From Patiria miniata (taxonomy: Eukaryota > Echinodermata > Asteroidea > Valvatida > Asterinidae), in contig NW_024037056.1 of NCBI RefSeq assembly GCF_015706575.1, forward strand, positions 17,597,405 to 17,661,404: DNA of 64,000 nucleotides. The letters run 5' to 3'. The notes below the pieces were generated by a model. It ran no database searches. It saw nothing but the letters and a program-made list of their open reading frames with translations, and was not told the origin of the DNA. Below are positions 1 through 11,059 of this stretch, piece after piece (within the stretch, counting starts at the first letter, position 1; every line of letters begins with the position of its first letter). The position numbers and the translations under genes were made by a program.

Positions 1-164
1 TTTCAATTTCCCTCCGGCCCCCCCCCCCCCCCCAAAAAAACCGTGCAAGGCACGGGCACGGCCGTGCATGCTGCGCCGCCAACAATATAAGCCTAAAAAA
101 GACGCCGGCACACAATCAAAAGTGGGGTTCATTTTTAGCATTATTTATAGCGATAGATCAGACT

Positions 165-195
<31 letters not shown>

Positions 196-234
196 TCATA
201 AGCCGCTGTGATTCGGCGGCTTTGTCGGGCCAAC
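1..234. repeat. Left-edge non-coding sequence with long poly-C runs
   Basis: Non-coding sequence upstream of the first gene. It holds two long homopolymer C runs, about 16 bases at 18-33 and about 27 bases at 169-195. I see no coding signal here. Such runs are prone to length error in sequencing and assembly. Confidence 0.7.
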
Positions 235-354
235 ATTCCGCGCGGCGTGGCTTTGCGCTTGCTGGTGAAACTTTGAATTTCTACGAAGCGACACATGAGG
301 GCGCCGTTCAGATTTGACACGCGCTAGTATCACAAACATGGCGCTCCTTCGGAG
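235..354 (+). promoter_or_regulatory. Probable promoter and non-coding first exon of the BCLAF1-like gene
   Basis: A GC-richer stretch of about 120 bases ends in a strong donor (GGAG followed by GTACGT at 355). The next plausible acceptor is TTCACAG at 1000-1006, which would lead into the 5' UTR just before the ATG at 1139. This fits a short untranslated first exon, with the intron 355-1006 holding two poly-G runs (about 577-599 and 617-630). Inference only: no transcript evidence is available, and the transcription start cannot be placed from sequence. Confidence 0.35.
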
Positions 355-1138
355 GTACGTACGTTTTTCAACTGAAAATGGTTTTTATTATTGGCACATA
401 CATGTAACATATTGAATAACAAGGCTTAAAATTAATTTCACAGAATTTTCATGCTTTTTCTTAACATGTTTTGCCTTTGCTTTGCTGATGTAAACTGTAA
501 AGATCAGGGGGAGTTCAACTTCAAGACAAAGTTGGAGAATCTGCTGACAGTCATGACAGTGCATGCCCGTTCATGGGGGGGGGGGGGGGGGGGGGGGGGC
601 GGAATGGGGACTGGGGGGGGGGGGGGGGGGATGTCCTCCATAACTACCCCACCTGGGTTAAACCCCCATGACCGGAAAAAAGCAGCTGGCTGGGGGAGGT
701 AGCTAGGGAGGGGAAAGAACAGAGGGGTAGCCACGTACAGCCAGCATGCATGCAAAGTTAAACTCCTTTTTTTTTAGCTCCATAAGGTAAACCATCTAGG
801 CTAGCTGTCTCTGCCCATTTCTCAAACCCTGGTTTTACTTTTGTCTCCATTTCACAGCTATTCAGTAAATTGAAATTTGTACCCCTTCCCATGATAATTT
901 CAGTACAATCTTCTTTTTGACCTGCTGCACAAAAAAGTTTGTTTTGACAGTTTCCATTATTTTCTCTGTTTTAAAATGATTTTCTTAGTGTTTACCTTCT
1001 TCACAGGTATGGCTGATTACACAATTATGTGACACCCCTCAAGCTGCTTGAAATTCAACAATCCGGAACTTACAAGACGACAGGATTCCTGTTTTTGTTG
1101 AAGATTTATCTTGACAAAAAAAATCAAAATCTGGTAAA

Positions 1139-4100
1139 ATGCCAAGATATTCAAGGTCACCAAGACATCGCCGCAGGAGGTAAGATGAAGGCATAGGTCA
1201 AAAGATCGCAACTTGCTGTTACTAAGGAAAGAATGATATCCTCACTTTGTAAATGTTCAGCCCAACTGTGGAATTGTCCCAACTACACGGTACATGTATA
1301 CATTGTAATTTGGACAATTCCAACTCACAAAAAAAGCTCTAGAACAAAAACCACTGGAATGAATGGGGCAATCTGGGTTTCATTTTTCTATTAAAAAGAT
1401 TCTCCATGCATTGGTTTTTGGTTTGAGTCTCGGGGTAGTGGAAGTATGCAGTTCCTGTGTTTTTCTGAGAATGACCAATTAAACTAGACAAATTTCTTCT
1501 TGCTTCAACTGGTCAAACTGTTTTACCCTTTATTCTGTTTAATTCATTATTCTCTGTACATTAGTCGAAAGCATATTGCCTGTTATTCCCTGTACAAATA
1601 TCAGTGAATGAATACAACTTAATACAATGTAGTGTAGGAGGGTTAACACATAAAAGTGGTCCTGATTTTGGCGATTTGAGCCCAGTAAAAAGCGGTGCTC
1701 TATCTTGAAATGGTCATATTTGGAATGATCATTAATACACTAGATTTACTCAACTGCATCTTTGTCCCTTACAGAAATTGAAGAAATTTGTTTTCAACTA
1801 AATCCCACAAACTGAAGATGCAAATATGGGTTGTTGTAATTACTTGTGTAATGTTTGTACATAAAAATGTGATTTTTCTGTTTTAAATTGACTTGTTTCT
1901 CTGTCAAGATTGTCAAGATTTGGCTGACGTTGTGGCTGGAGTTGATGTAGATTGGCAAATTGTCTGGTGTACATTACACGTTCATGTAGATGTGATTGAA
2001 CTTACACACGTAAACAATCCTCATGTACATGTTACTGTATGTACCAGCTTGAGATTGCCCTTCCCAATTCAGAAGCTGCAATTATCTTTGCCCAAGACAA
2101 GATTTTGGATTATGTTCCTCTATGTAGCCTGTCCCGCACTGGCCAACACGGGTAAGCTGCCTCGGCACTAGAGGGCACTGTCAACAAAATAAATCTAACT
2201 CAGTCTTAGGAATCTTGGCACTTGGACCCAAGAACTTCCGAGCATACCTCATGTGAGATACAGTACATTCTTTGTAGTAGATGCACTTGAGGTCTACTTA
2301 AGATCAAAATTTCTTGAGCCCTACCACGATTCACAAGACTGGATCAGTTTGATTTTGGTGAAAGCGCCCTCTATCATGGCGGCGACTTGGCATGTTGCCA
2401 TGAAGTGTCTGTGATTTGGGAACATAATCTATACCTAGTCTTGCGTCGATACTTGGTTTCCAAAAGAAGTTGAGTACTATAGCGTTGCAAAACCATGATG
2501 ACTTGGAACATGGAATTCTGGCCTGATACAGACAGGGCAGCAAGCATGAGAATCGGATCCATTGATTATCTGTCAGCAGTTGGACCAAGGATGCCTCGGA
2601 AGGAACACTAGAACCGGGTTCTGATTTCTTGAACGGACGAGGAACGAAAGTCTGTATTAGGGCAAAAAGCAAAAGAAAAGTGAACCATTCAATCAGTTAC
2701 GGTATGTGTCAAAAACACTTGATACCTTTAGTAGACTCATTTAAATAGTGAAGTGGCCCCAAAAAAATTTCACACGAATGTAAAGAAATTCAATTTTAAT
2801 TTGTCAATTCTTATACCTGTCATGGAATCATGAGAAATCTTGAAAGTTCACAATTTCTATTGCTTTTTGTTAAACGAAATGCAGCTGTGAATACTTGTGT
2901 ACGCATACAAGAGTTTTGTACTTGCACGAGACAGTTACGGAGAGACGTAAATGGACTTGTGCGCGTTTGCAGCCCCAACTGTCTGTGGATGCTGTACAAT
3001 TCTTTTCAAATGGAGACGTGCAAAAATGGAGTTTGGAATCTGAAAATTGTTTGAATGCAAAAGAAACTTTGGAAGAATCCTGAAGTATTACCGACAACAA
3101 ATACTTTCATCGCAGCTCTTTCTTTTGAGGATGACTTGAGCCCAGAAGTGGATGGTTCTTGAAACGAGGGACATTAACATGATTAAGGGTAAACATCATG
3201 AATGCTGCAAGAGTGAAGATGCTTATGATGTGTATTATCAATGCACAGGACGGAAGGATGACAAGTGTTTTTGTACCGTGGATTAGAGACTTTTTATGGA
3301 GAAGCAAGAATATGACTTCCAAGGCAAGAAAAATGAATGATGTCATCAATCACAATTTACAACTGCATATCATGTCAAATCGGCCAAGTACCAATGAAGA
3401 GTACAATGATTATGTATTACATTGTGTGAAGTTTTTCAGAAGACGCCAAAGCTTTGAAAAGTCTGTTGGATTGCGCAGGAAATAAAAAGAGAGAAACTCC
3501 ATAACCTTCCCAGGAAAAAAAAAACTTGTGGAGAGGACAGCCTAACAGAAAGTTGCAGACTCACCATGTGAGGTGACTACGTGTATCTGTTAAGGAAAGC
3601 AACGGGAACATGGCACCAAGTAATACATGTATGAACATGGTACCCAGCAAGGCAAATCTGGCACCCAGCAAAAGGAACATGTCACCCAGCAAGCTACAGG
3701 ACATGTGGCACCCAGCAACGGGACCAAGGCAACCAGCAAGAGGTACATGGCACCTACCAGTAGCAAGGGGAATGTGGCACCCATCAGGGAACATCGCTTC
3801 CAGCCTTCCACCAAGGGAACATGACACCTAGAAGGGTAAATGACACCCAGCAAGAGGGACATGGCACCCAGTGAGTGGAACATGGAATCAAGCCAGGAAA
3901 ACATACATGTACATGAACCGGTAGCATGGAGCCAAGGAAACATGGTACCAAGCCAAGAGGAATGTTGCACCCACCAAAGGGGAACAGGACACCCATCAAG
4001 GGGAACATGACACTCATCAAGGGAACATGGTTCCCACCAAGGGGAACTTGGCATCCAGAAGGGGAAATGGCACCCAGCTAGGGGAGATACCGGTACCCAG

Positions 4101-7100
4101 CAGTGGAAATAAAGTGACCAGTAAATGGGCCATAATGCCCTGAAGGAGAATACAGTGCCCCATTGCATTCTACTGATGTTGGAAAAAGTGTGCTGGAATG
4201 TGGTCACTTGCTGAGGGAAAAAAGAGTTTAAAATATGTGAAAGGAAAAAAAATGTTCCACATGAACGTAAGTGGACTGACTTATGGAAGCACAGGTTGCA
4301 GTTGAGCAATCGTTGTGCATCTGAAAAGGTACGGTATTAGCCTAATGGAAACTTGTGTTTGCATGATGTGATAGCACCCCATGACTCTGCACCCATTCTT
4401 GTCCTATCTTAAGCCTTCGTACATTTAGATTTAATTTCCTTTCTTTTCTTGTTTCTTTCTTCCCTTTCTATCCACCCCTTAGCATTTTACCTGCCAGTTT
4501 TATTTTTTTAATTTTCCATACCCATTCATTGGTTAGTTTTGTGGTCAAGTAGACTTAACTACATGTACCGTACCACATCATGACATGACATGCCAGATAT
4601 TCTGAATTTGGTTTGAACGCTTACAATTTGCTGTTTGAGATTAGGTGGACACAAGGGCGGATCAAGAAACAAATTTTTTTTTTGGGGGGGGGGGGGGCAA
4701 GAGGGCTCAGTTTTTTTCCCCAAAAGGGATAGGGGATTAAGTACATGTATACCGATATGTGTATAGTATGCGCTATTTCCACATTGTGGAAAAAGGTGTC
4801 TTTCATCCCTCCGATAAAAAAAAACAAAAAAAAAGACAATTGTGGGGGGGGGGGGGGGTGGTTGGTTGGTTGGTTAGTTGGCCCTGTTGCCTTGCCCCCC
4901 CCCCCCCCCCCCTCTCATGGATCTGCCAATGGGTGGACACAATATGCGGACATTCTTTGGATTCGGTTGGTTTTTACCCAAATTTACCAATACAGTGTAG
5001 CTGAAAAAGGCTAGTGAACATGCTTTAATTACAGATCAAATTTACCAAATTCAAGCCTTTTAACTATTGTGGTGAAATAGATGTAAAATTGTAGCTGTGA
5101 GTGGAGAAATGTGTGTCGTTTAATTGTCCATTGATGGACAGTGATTGCCGTATTTTGTGGTTGGCAGAGCCATGAAATTGTGCCAACAATTCAAGAAGGT
5201 ACACTCAAACTCCTTCGACTGTACACGCACTACAAGTCCTACATGTAAGACACAGTGCATTTTGTTATCAGGGAGCACATGATGTGTATTTACATGTAAT
5301 CCATACGACCAATTATACCATGTACATTCTCTAACAAAGAGTGAAGCTGGTTGGTTAACATTCTTCTCAGAACCAGAGTCAAGTGGAGAAGTTTAGATTC
5401 TGTTAAGTTATGACACTACATATTTTCATTTTACTGAGGACAGGAATACTAACAGATTTGTCTCTTCATACAGATCTTATTCCAGCAGCGTCAGTTCACA
5501 ATCCAGGTCCAGATCCAGGTCACCTCTGAGAGGTAACCCCAAGTACCACCCTCATGGCAAGAAGACCACTAGGGGGCGCTCATATTCCCGATCCCCACCA
5601 AGGAAGGACCATGGGTCAAGCTATAAGAGTTCCTCCTCAAAGCAACGAGGAGGCAGACGCTCACGCTCTTACACCCCTGAGAAACGTCACTACGGTGGAT
5701 CAACGAGCAAGGCTAAGTCCAGGTCTCGGTCTCCATCTCATCGAAATAAAAGATACAGGTCGCCCAAGAGATCACCTCAGCGAGGTGGACGAGAGGCCAT
5801 CCGCCAACAAAATGAAAGTGCTAATTACGGACGAGATGAGCAGGCTGACTCCCACTCAGGCTACCAAGAGGGTACAGGTCAGTTGCACCAAGACAAGCAA
5901 GTCAGAGACTTTGAAGGACCTCAACTTCCTCCTGGCCATAATGTTTACAGAGAGGAGTATGGAAAAGGAGTCCAGGCACAAGACCAGTTACCTCAGGCCT
6001 CCCGCGATGTGGTCTATGACAGGGGCAATAGTCAGCCAGGAGGCAGCCAGTCCAAATTGTCCCACAGCCAGCCTTCGGAGAGGTCCTACTCTAAGGAGAT
6101 GAAATATGAAGCTGTGTCTCCAGATGATCTACGCTTCTCTCCCAAGTCTGCCCAACATAGTGAATCGCCCTACGACCGCAAGATCTCCAAACCTAAGGCA
6201 GAATACTATCAAGTCCAGGAGAAGTACAGCAAGCTGGATGCCTCAGGCCAGGGCAACAAACCAGCCATGCCTACCGAGCCCCAAAATGCCAAGATGGCCC
6301 CTGCTCCTATCATCAGGCCAATATTTGACCCCTACTCAGTGAAGATCCCCCGCCGTAAGGACGAGGGCCTGACGGAAATATTTGATCGGCCAGAACTGAA
6401 GGCCCGCTTTGCTTCTGAGCAGCTGCCTCCTGATGGAGGCCCGGAACCCCAGAAGAAAGAGCCAGTGGTGTATCGGCAAGATGTACACTTCACCGGCACT
6501 CTGCCGAGCGGTGCCCTCCCACCTCAGGCACAAAGCTTCATCGAAAAGCGAGAGCCTGTGATCTTGGGCTTTGAGCCTAGGCGGGAAACCTACCAGGGCC
6601 CCAGCTTCCAGTTTGCCCCCAGAGTCATCCAGATGGGTCTTGACAACCAGTACCCAGCTCAGCCTTCGACATACCAGGTTCAGCCTCTGGATCAATATGG
6701 ACCACCCAAGGAAGTCCAGCCCCAGCCAGACTTTAACCGGCAGGCCATGTTTGTCCAGAACACACCACCTGTCATGCAGGATATGCCTCAGAGTCCCATC
6801 TCCTACCAGTACCCGCCAGATGACATGCCCGATATTAAAGGCCCACATGACCTGAGGTATGATCTAGACTCACGCCGGAAGCAGATGGAACAACAGCAGC
6901 AGCAGGGGCAAATGAGAAGCTTGTCTCGATCCCGTTCCCGATCCAGGTCTCGCAGGAGGAGTCCCATGTCCAGGCAGCGCTCACGCTCCCGCTCCCGTTC
7001 CCGCTCGCCATCACATCAGTATAAGACATCTTCATACCGTCATGGGCGTTCTCGATCCCGATCTGAGGATCAACGTTCCCGGGACCGCAGACCTGTTCGA

Positions 7101-9354
7101 GAGCGGCTTGGTAACGTCTCCAAAGGATCTGAAGACAGCTCTTTCTCTGACGGCAATGAAGGTGGGAAGTCACTCAACTGGAGTAGGAAGCAGGCATTTT
7201 ACCATGTGAGTTGAAAACTCTGTGATAACTTGCTAGAACTCTTTGTATGTAATGTTCCTATGGGGTGTGTACATGTATGGACACGGTGTGCTTGGGATGA
7301 CTTTTTTCTTTTGACGGAAGAGAGTAAATTGATCTTGAATTTTTGAAACTGTTGCCTCCTTTGAAGGAGTTACTTATTTTATTGTTTGTTCAATCATTTT
7401 CTTTTTTAGCAGCACGACCGCCGAGAAGACCGTTCCAGGTCATCTGACCGCGACTCGGTTGAACGTAACGGCAAGTACCGTGGTGCAATGCGCGGTACCG
7501 GTACATACCGCGGCGGACGGGGACGAGGACGAGGCTACCTAGGCAAGAACTTCATCCCAGGCTACGACCGCAGCAACAACCGCGGCAACAACCGTGGCTA
7601 CAACCGAGGCTACAACCCCGGTGTGAGGGGAAGATACACTCCCAGAGGGCGGGGCTTATTTGGCGGTAGCGGAGGTAGTAGGAGTCTAGCGTGGACCCAT
7701 GACATGTTTGACAAGGAGAAGGAGGAGACTCAGGAAGGGGAAGGCAAGAAGGAAAAGAAGAAGGCCAAGAATGACAAGGGAAAAGAGAAGAAGGTACGGT
7801 TTTAATTGGTTGATCGCACCCCAAACGTTAAATCGTAAAATTGTTGCACAAAATCGTTGGAAAATTGTGAACTCTTGACTTGTTTTGATTTTTGACCAAA
7901 AGGTATTTATAAATGGGAATAAAGATGTGCTTGGCTAGGGCCATTATTTGCATCCAGGTCCCTAGCAAGTTTTAAACGTTCTTAAAAGCACATGTTTATT
8001 CCCATAGTACAAAGAAACTTATAAAAAGAGTAAATGTCAATTTTTAGCCTGTAAATTATTTCCAGCTTGCATGCTTTAAGTACTAATTCATAGCTCAATT
8101 TTATTTTTGTCTGCTCATTTTCAGTCTTCTGTGAAACAGAAATCCAAGACAGTGAAGAAAGCAAAGAAAGTGAAGAAGAGTCCCAGCAGGTCCGAGTCAG
8201 GCCAGGTCAGAAACAATCATCCATTTCAATTTTTGTTTCAACTTATACAACCCCGGCCAAAACTCGCTGGGCCCCCTGGCCCCCTGCCAATGTTGTCTCT
8301 CACTGCGCAATCTGTGCTCAAGCGCGACATGACAACATTGACTGGGGGAGCGGGGGACCGGGGGAGGGTATGCTCATTTTGTGGACGTGTCCCAACCATT
8401 TTGGCCGGGATTGTAGGTACATATACCAAGTGTTGTCGTTGAGTCCAGCACAGGTCTTCACAAGTCCATCACTAGTCGTCCAGTCCCAATTCAAGCAACA
8501 AACTATTCAAATGAACTGTGATTAGATATTCCATCATTCATTGCCTCGTGTGTGTGTATCTTGTGGCCGGACTAGTGAATTGGACTTCAACTTGCCAAAC
8601 TTGTGATGGACATGTGGAGGACGCGACTACAACACGCCTGTTCATTTCGCTGTAAATTTTGTATTAATTTATTTTTGCTCACTTTACTGGCTGTTCAGCC
8701 ATTATTTCATTCTTTAGTTCCCTGTATCTTGTGAAATTTCCTATTTACCTGTTTACTAGGGGTATGCATTTATGGGTATGTGTAGTACAGTAACCGGGTA
8801 CCAGATTGAAAAAAAACAACAGGTACCTGGGTACCTGTTAAAGATGCCCAACCCCAAAATTCAAATCTCAGAAGTTTCTATTCATATTATTCATAAAGGT
8901 CCGCGCGATAATACTACAACATCGGTGCGTCAGTGCAGCAGTCCATGTGTATACATGTACAGTGTGCTTTATAGCTATATGGAGAAAACTGCAACTTTCA
9001 CAAGCGTCATAAAGTTTAGTTTAACGACGTCTGTTTAGTGTTTCCATGTAACCTGGTTTTCACTTTGAAAATTCCCCACAAATGACATTCAAACCTTGCT
9101 TTTTCACTGTCTGAGAATTTACTAAGTAATTTGTTAAGTCGGTAATAGATACCCAATCCCAAAATCTAAAACCGGTTCCTGACATCAGTGGTCGGGTACT
9201 CAGGTACCTGGTTCTGATGCACACCACTTCTATTTACTCTATTACATCACTGACAGTTAATTTAATGGTACAGTTTGTGTTGATATTTTCATTCACTTCA
9301 CAGAAAAACAAAGAGGTTTCCCATGCACCAGAGTCGACCAACACCACATCTTGA
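1139..9354 (+). CDS. BCLAF1: BCLAF1/THRAP3-family RS-rich nuclear protein, 5 coding exons
   Basis: Coding exons: 1139-1179, 5474-7205, 7410-7793, 8125-8205 and 9304-9354 (TGA). All introns are GT-AG and one frame of 762 codons runs through. Seen: an RS-rich N-terminus; a conserved middle near residues 300-330 with an IFDRPELK-like core; DLRYDLDSRR at about 473-482, matching DLRHDIDRRR in BCLAF1; more RS dipeptides; an RGG/RGR-rich stretch from about residue 618; WTHDMFD near 686, matching WTHDKYQ in BCLAF1; and a lysine-rich end. Known for the family: nuclear proteins of mRNA processing, splicing and the DNA-damage response. The invertebrate gene probably predates the BCLAF1/THRAP3 split, so the symbol is a family label. 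The start ATG has A at -3 and opens an RS-type sequence. The exon 4 donor (GTCAGA) is weak, and the last exon is short and the least certain. Confidence 0.87.
2199..2372. repeat. Decayed small TIR element (family shared with 24470-24635)
   Basis: The stretch from CAGTCTTAGGAATCTTGGCA at about 2201 to GCGCCCTCTA near 2364 has the same landmarks, order and spacing as 24471-24635. In the second copy the two ends are imperfect inverted repeats of about 26 bases. One arm also occurs alone at about 48745-48785. This suggests a small non-autonomous transposon family, but no protein is encoded. Confidence 0.4.
3600..4090 (+). repeat. Degenerate minisatellite in intron
   Basis: About 25 imperfect copies of a unit near 16-22 bases, with core GGCACCCAGCAAG then GGGAACATG. 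Unit length and sequence both drift. It creates long open frames on both strands (for example the W- and C-rich frame on the minus strand) that are repeat artefacts rather than genes. Confidence 0.8.
7899..8008. repeat. Small foldback element, same family as 18291-18475
   Basis: The left end AGGTATTTATAAATGGGAAT with following AAAGATGTGCT is inverted at the right end (AGCACATGTTTATTCCCAT). The left end matches the left end of the long hairpin at 18291. It lies in intron 3 of the BCLAF1-like gene and has no coding capacity. Confidence 0.6.
8240..8428. repeat. GC-rich foldback element in intron 4
   Basis: Inverted arms: CCCCGGCCAAAA near 8251 pairs with TTTTGGCCGGG near 8398, and CAATGTTGTC near 8288 pairs with GACAACATTG near 8331. 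Between the outer and inner pairs the sequence is G/C rich. It begins about 35 bases after the exon 4 donor, so part of the intron RNA could form a hairpin next to that weak donor. Confidence 0.55.
8436..8633. repeat. MITE-like element, GTAGTCGAGTCC family, copy 1
   Basis: Ends resemble inverted copies of a GTAGTCGAGTCCATCACAAG consensus, and the interior carries AACTATTCAAATGAACTGTG. The same pattern recurs at 10103-10255 and 42506-42669, with fragments near 27717, 28000 and 59660. Non-coding and probably a non-autonomous DNA transposon. Confidence 0.5.
8757..9228. mobile_element. Non-autonomous hAT-like element, copy A
   Basis: About 470 bases shared with 19625-20057. Both contain CAAATCTCAGAAGTTTCT, CATAAAGGTC, GATAATACTACAACATC and CATCAGTGGTCGGGTACT in the same order. 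Termini look like short inverted repeats of AGGGGTATGCAT type, which resemble hAT ends (known family feature). There is no transposase frame. Assignment to hAT is an inference from the ends only. Confidence 0.5.
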
Positions 9355-10902
9355 GCTGTGACAGAACACAGGGTGCCAGACCCTTTGCAGATGTTCTACG
9401 TTTGACATGTTCTGCTTCCCGATTGTGAATTGGAAATGAACCAGAGGTACATTTTGATGACGCTCTGAATACATGTACAAACTCCTTTAGAAAGATCCAA
9501 ACCGCCTTGAAATAGGTAACTCTGATCACACTTGCTATCTCATTGCAAGACATTGATCTGGTACTTGATGGTCACTCTTGATGGTGTGTACCAGTGAAGC
9601 TGGTTTGTGCATTGGAAGATCATATGTGACATTGGAAGTGGAACCAGTGTAGGCTGCTGATGTGGCAGGGCACCAGTCTTCAAGGCAAACCTTTGTGAGT
9701 TGAGAAAATGTCAGGGTTCCTCCATTGGTAGGAGTGGTAAAATGAGTTTAGTTCTGATTTTCTTTTTCTAATAATGTTAGCTGAATTAATTCAAGTTTAT
9801 TGTAAATATATTTTCAGTGGTAGATTTTGTTTTAGAAAACCACAATTTAGTGAAACTAGGTAAAAAGTAAGCCATCTTCCCCCCCCCCTGTTTTTTTAAC
9901 CCTTTTACTCTTCACGTAGCAAAGTATTCTGTATTCTGATTTTTCTAACTTGGAAAGGACACAGTATGATGCTAGGTGATACTATTCATCAAAGGAGCGT
10001 GTACATTGCACATTTTTTGTCCTTTTTTTTCAAGCTTTTAACTTAAGTTGAAGAGCTGCTGATGCCCCTCATGTCTGTATTCCCCTTCTCCACAACTGCT
10101 AGGTAGTCGAGTTCATCACAAGTCCATTCATAAATCCAGTCATGTGTAGCAGGGGCTGAACAGAACAAACGAATGGCTGCTCCACAGTTCATTCAAACAG
10201 CTTGTGACATGACTTGATGCAGGATGACTTGTGATGGACTTGTGATGGCCTCGCCAGTATACAAACATTGCTGCTTTGTGTGGTCTTGTTGGTTGTTGAC
10301 AGGATAGGTCTTTTCACACAGTTGCCTTGTCTATACCCATCTTGAAATAAAAACTTGTCCTACGTAGAATTGAGATTTCCTACCTCTCAACCCCGGTCCT
10401 AACCAGGGTTGTATTTCACTCGTGTAGAGCTCCAGACCCATGTAGAAACCATGTTGGATTCTTGCTAGCGTGAAAGGGGTTCCAGAAATCTCTGTGTTGG
10501 ACTTGGGGCCAACATGGAGATTATAAACAGCTCTTCTAGGACATCGTGATTGGACATGGCATTTTTTTAGTAATAATTAAAAGGTCTGGGAATATCATTC
10601 GGGGCCCATCTCTCTTTTTGTGAAGTTATTCCCGGCACATGTACACAACAGTACTCTGAGCATTGTGGACATCATTTAACCGTAGTCAGTCGCCAAAAAT
10701 GAATTACTGGAAGCTCTTCGTAAGCTTGGTAAACTACTAGTGTATAGTAAAACAGAAATTTGTGATCATTTTTTATCACACTTATCATGAATGCCCCTTC
10801 ACATTTGTAGTTACAACCTTTACACAGTGAAGTACACGTAGGTACCCCGGTATGTATACTGGTAGCCATTTTAATTTCATGCTTGCCTTTGTTGTGAATA
10901 AA
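9355..10902 (+). other. 3' UTR and poly(A) region of the BCLAF1-like gene
   Basis: After the TGA at 9352-9354 there is no further coding signal. AATAAA hexamers occur at 10346-10351 and 10897-10902, so transcripts may end near 10.37 or 10.92 kb. The region includes a MITE-like copy at 10103-10255. Confidence 0.4.
10103..10255. repeat. MITE-like element, GTAGTCGAGTCC family, copy 2
   Basis: Starts GTAGTCGAGTTCATCACAAG and ends with inverted GACTTGTGATGGCCTCG. The interior has CAGTTCATTCAAACAGCTTG, related to the interior of the other copies. Length is about 150 bases. Confidence 0.5.
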
Positions 10903-11059
10903 AAATGTATATTGTGCGCAGTTGAATATATTGTTTTAGAACGTTTTCTTTTTTGCCAGACATGAGAAGCCAGCCTGTTGTCCTGTGACTGACCGAGTTA
11001 CTGAGTGACTAACCAATGGCATAGAGAGAAATACTTGAAGTTGTCGTAAAATCACATTT

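Larger units (their letters stand above)
1180..5473 (+). other. Intron 1 of coding region, BCLAF1-like gene
   Basis: A 4.3-kb intron separates a 13-codon first coding exon from the main exon. It holds ordinary AT-rich sequence, a decayed TIR element (2199-2372), a minisatellite (about 3600-4090) and several poly-G/C runs near 4685, 4843 and 4899. Open frames here (for example 3198-3485) show no protein resemblance that I recognise. Confidence 0.75.

Noticed and set aside
451..755. Glycine-rich and proline-rich frames
   Set aside because: They translate the poly-G runs in the first intron of the BCLAF1-like gene.
3590..4309. 239-residue Trp/Cys-rich minus-strand frame
   Set aside because: It is the translation of the intronic minisatellite; unit length is not constant and no family fits.
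5554..6102. 182-residue frame overlapping exon 2
   Set aside because: It is an alternative frame of the BCLAF1-like exon; the true frame continues from 5474 to 7205 and matches the family.
6336..7173. Antisense frames under exon 2
   Set aside because: Shadows of a long low-complexity coding exon on the opposite strand.
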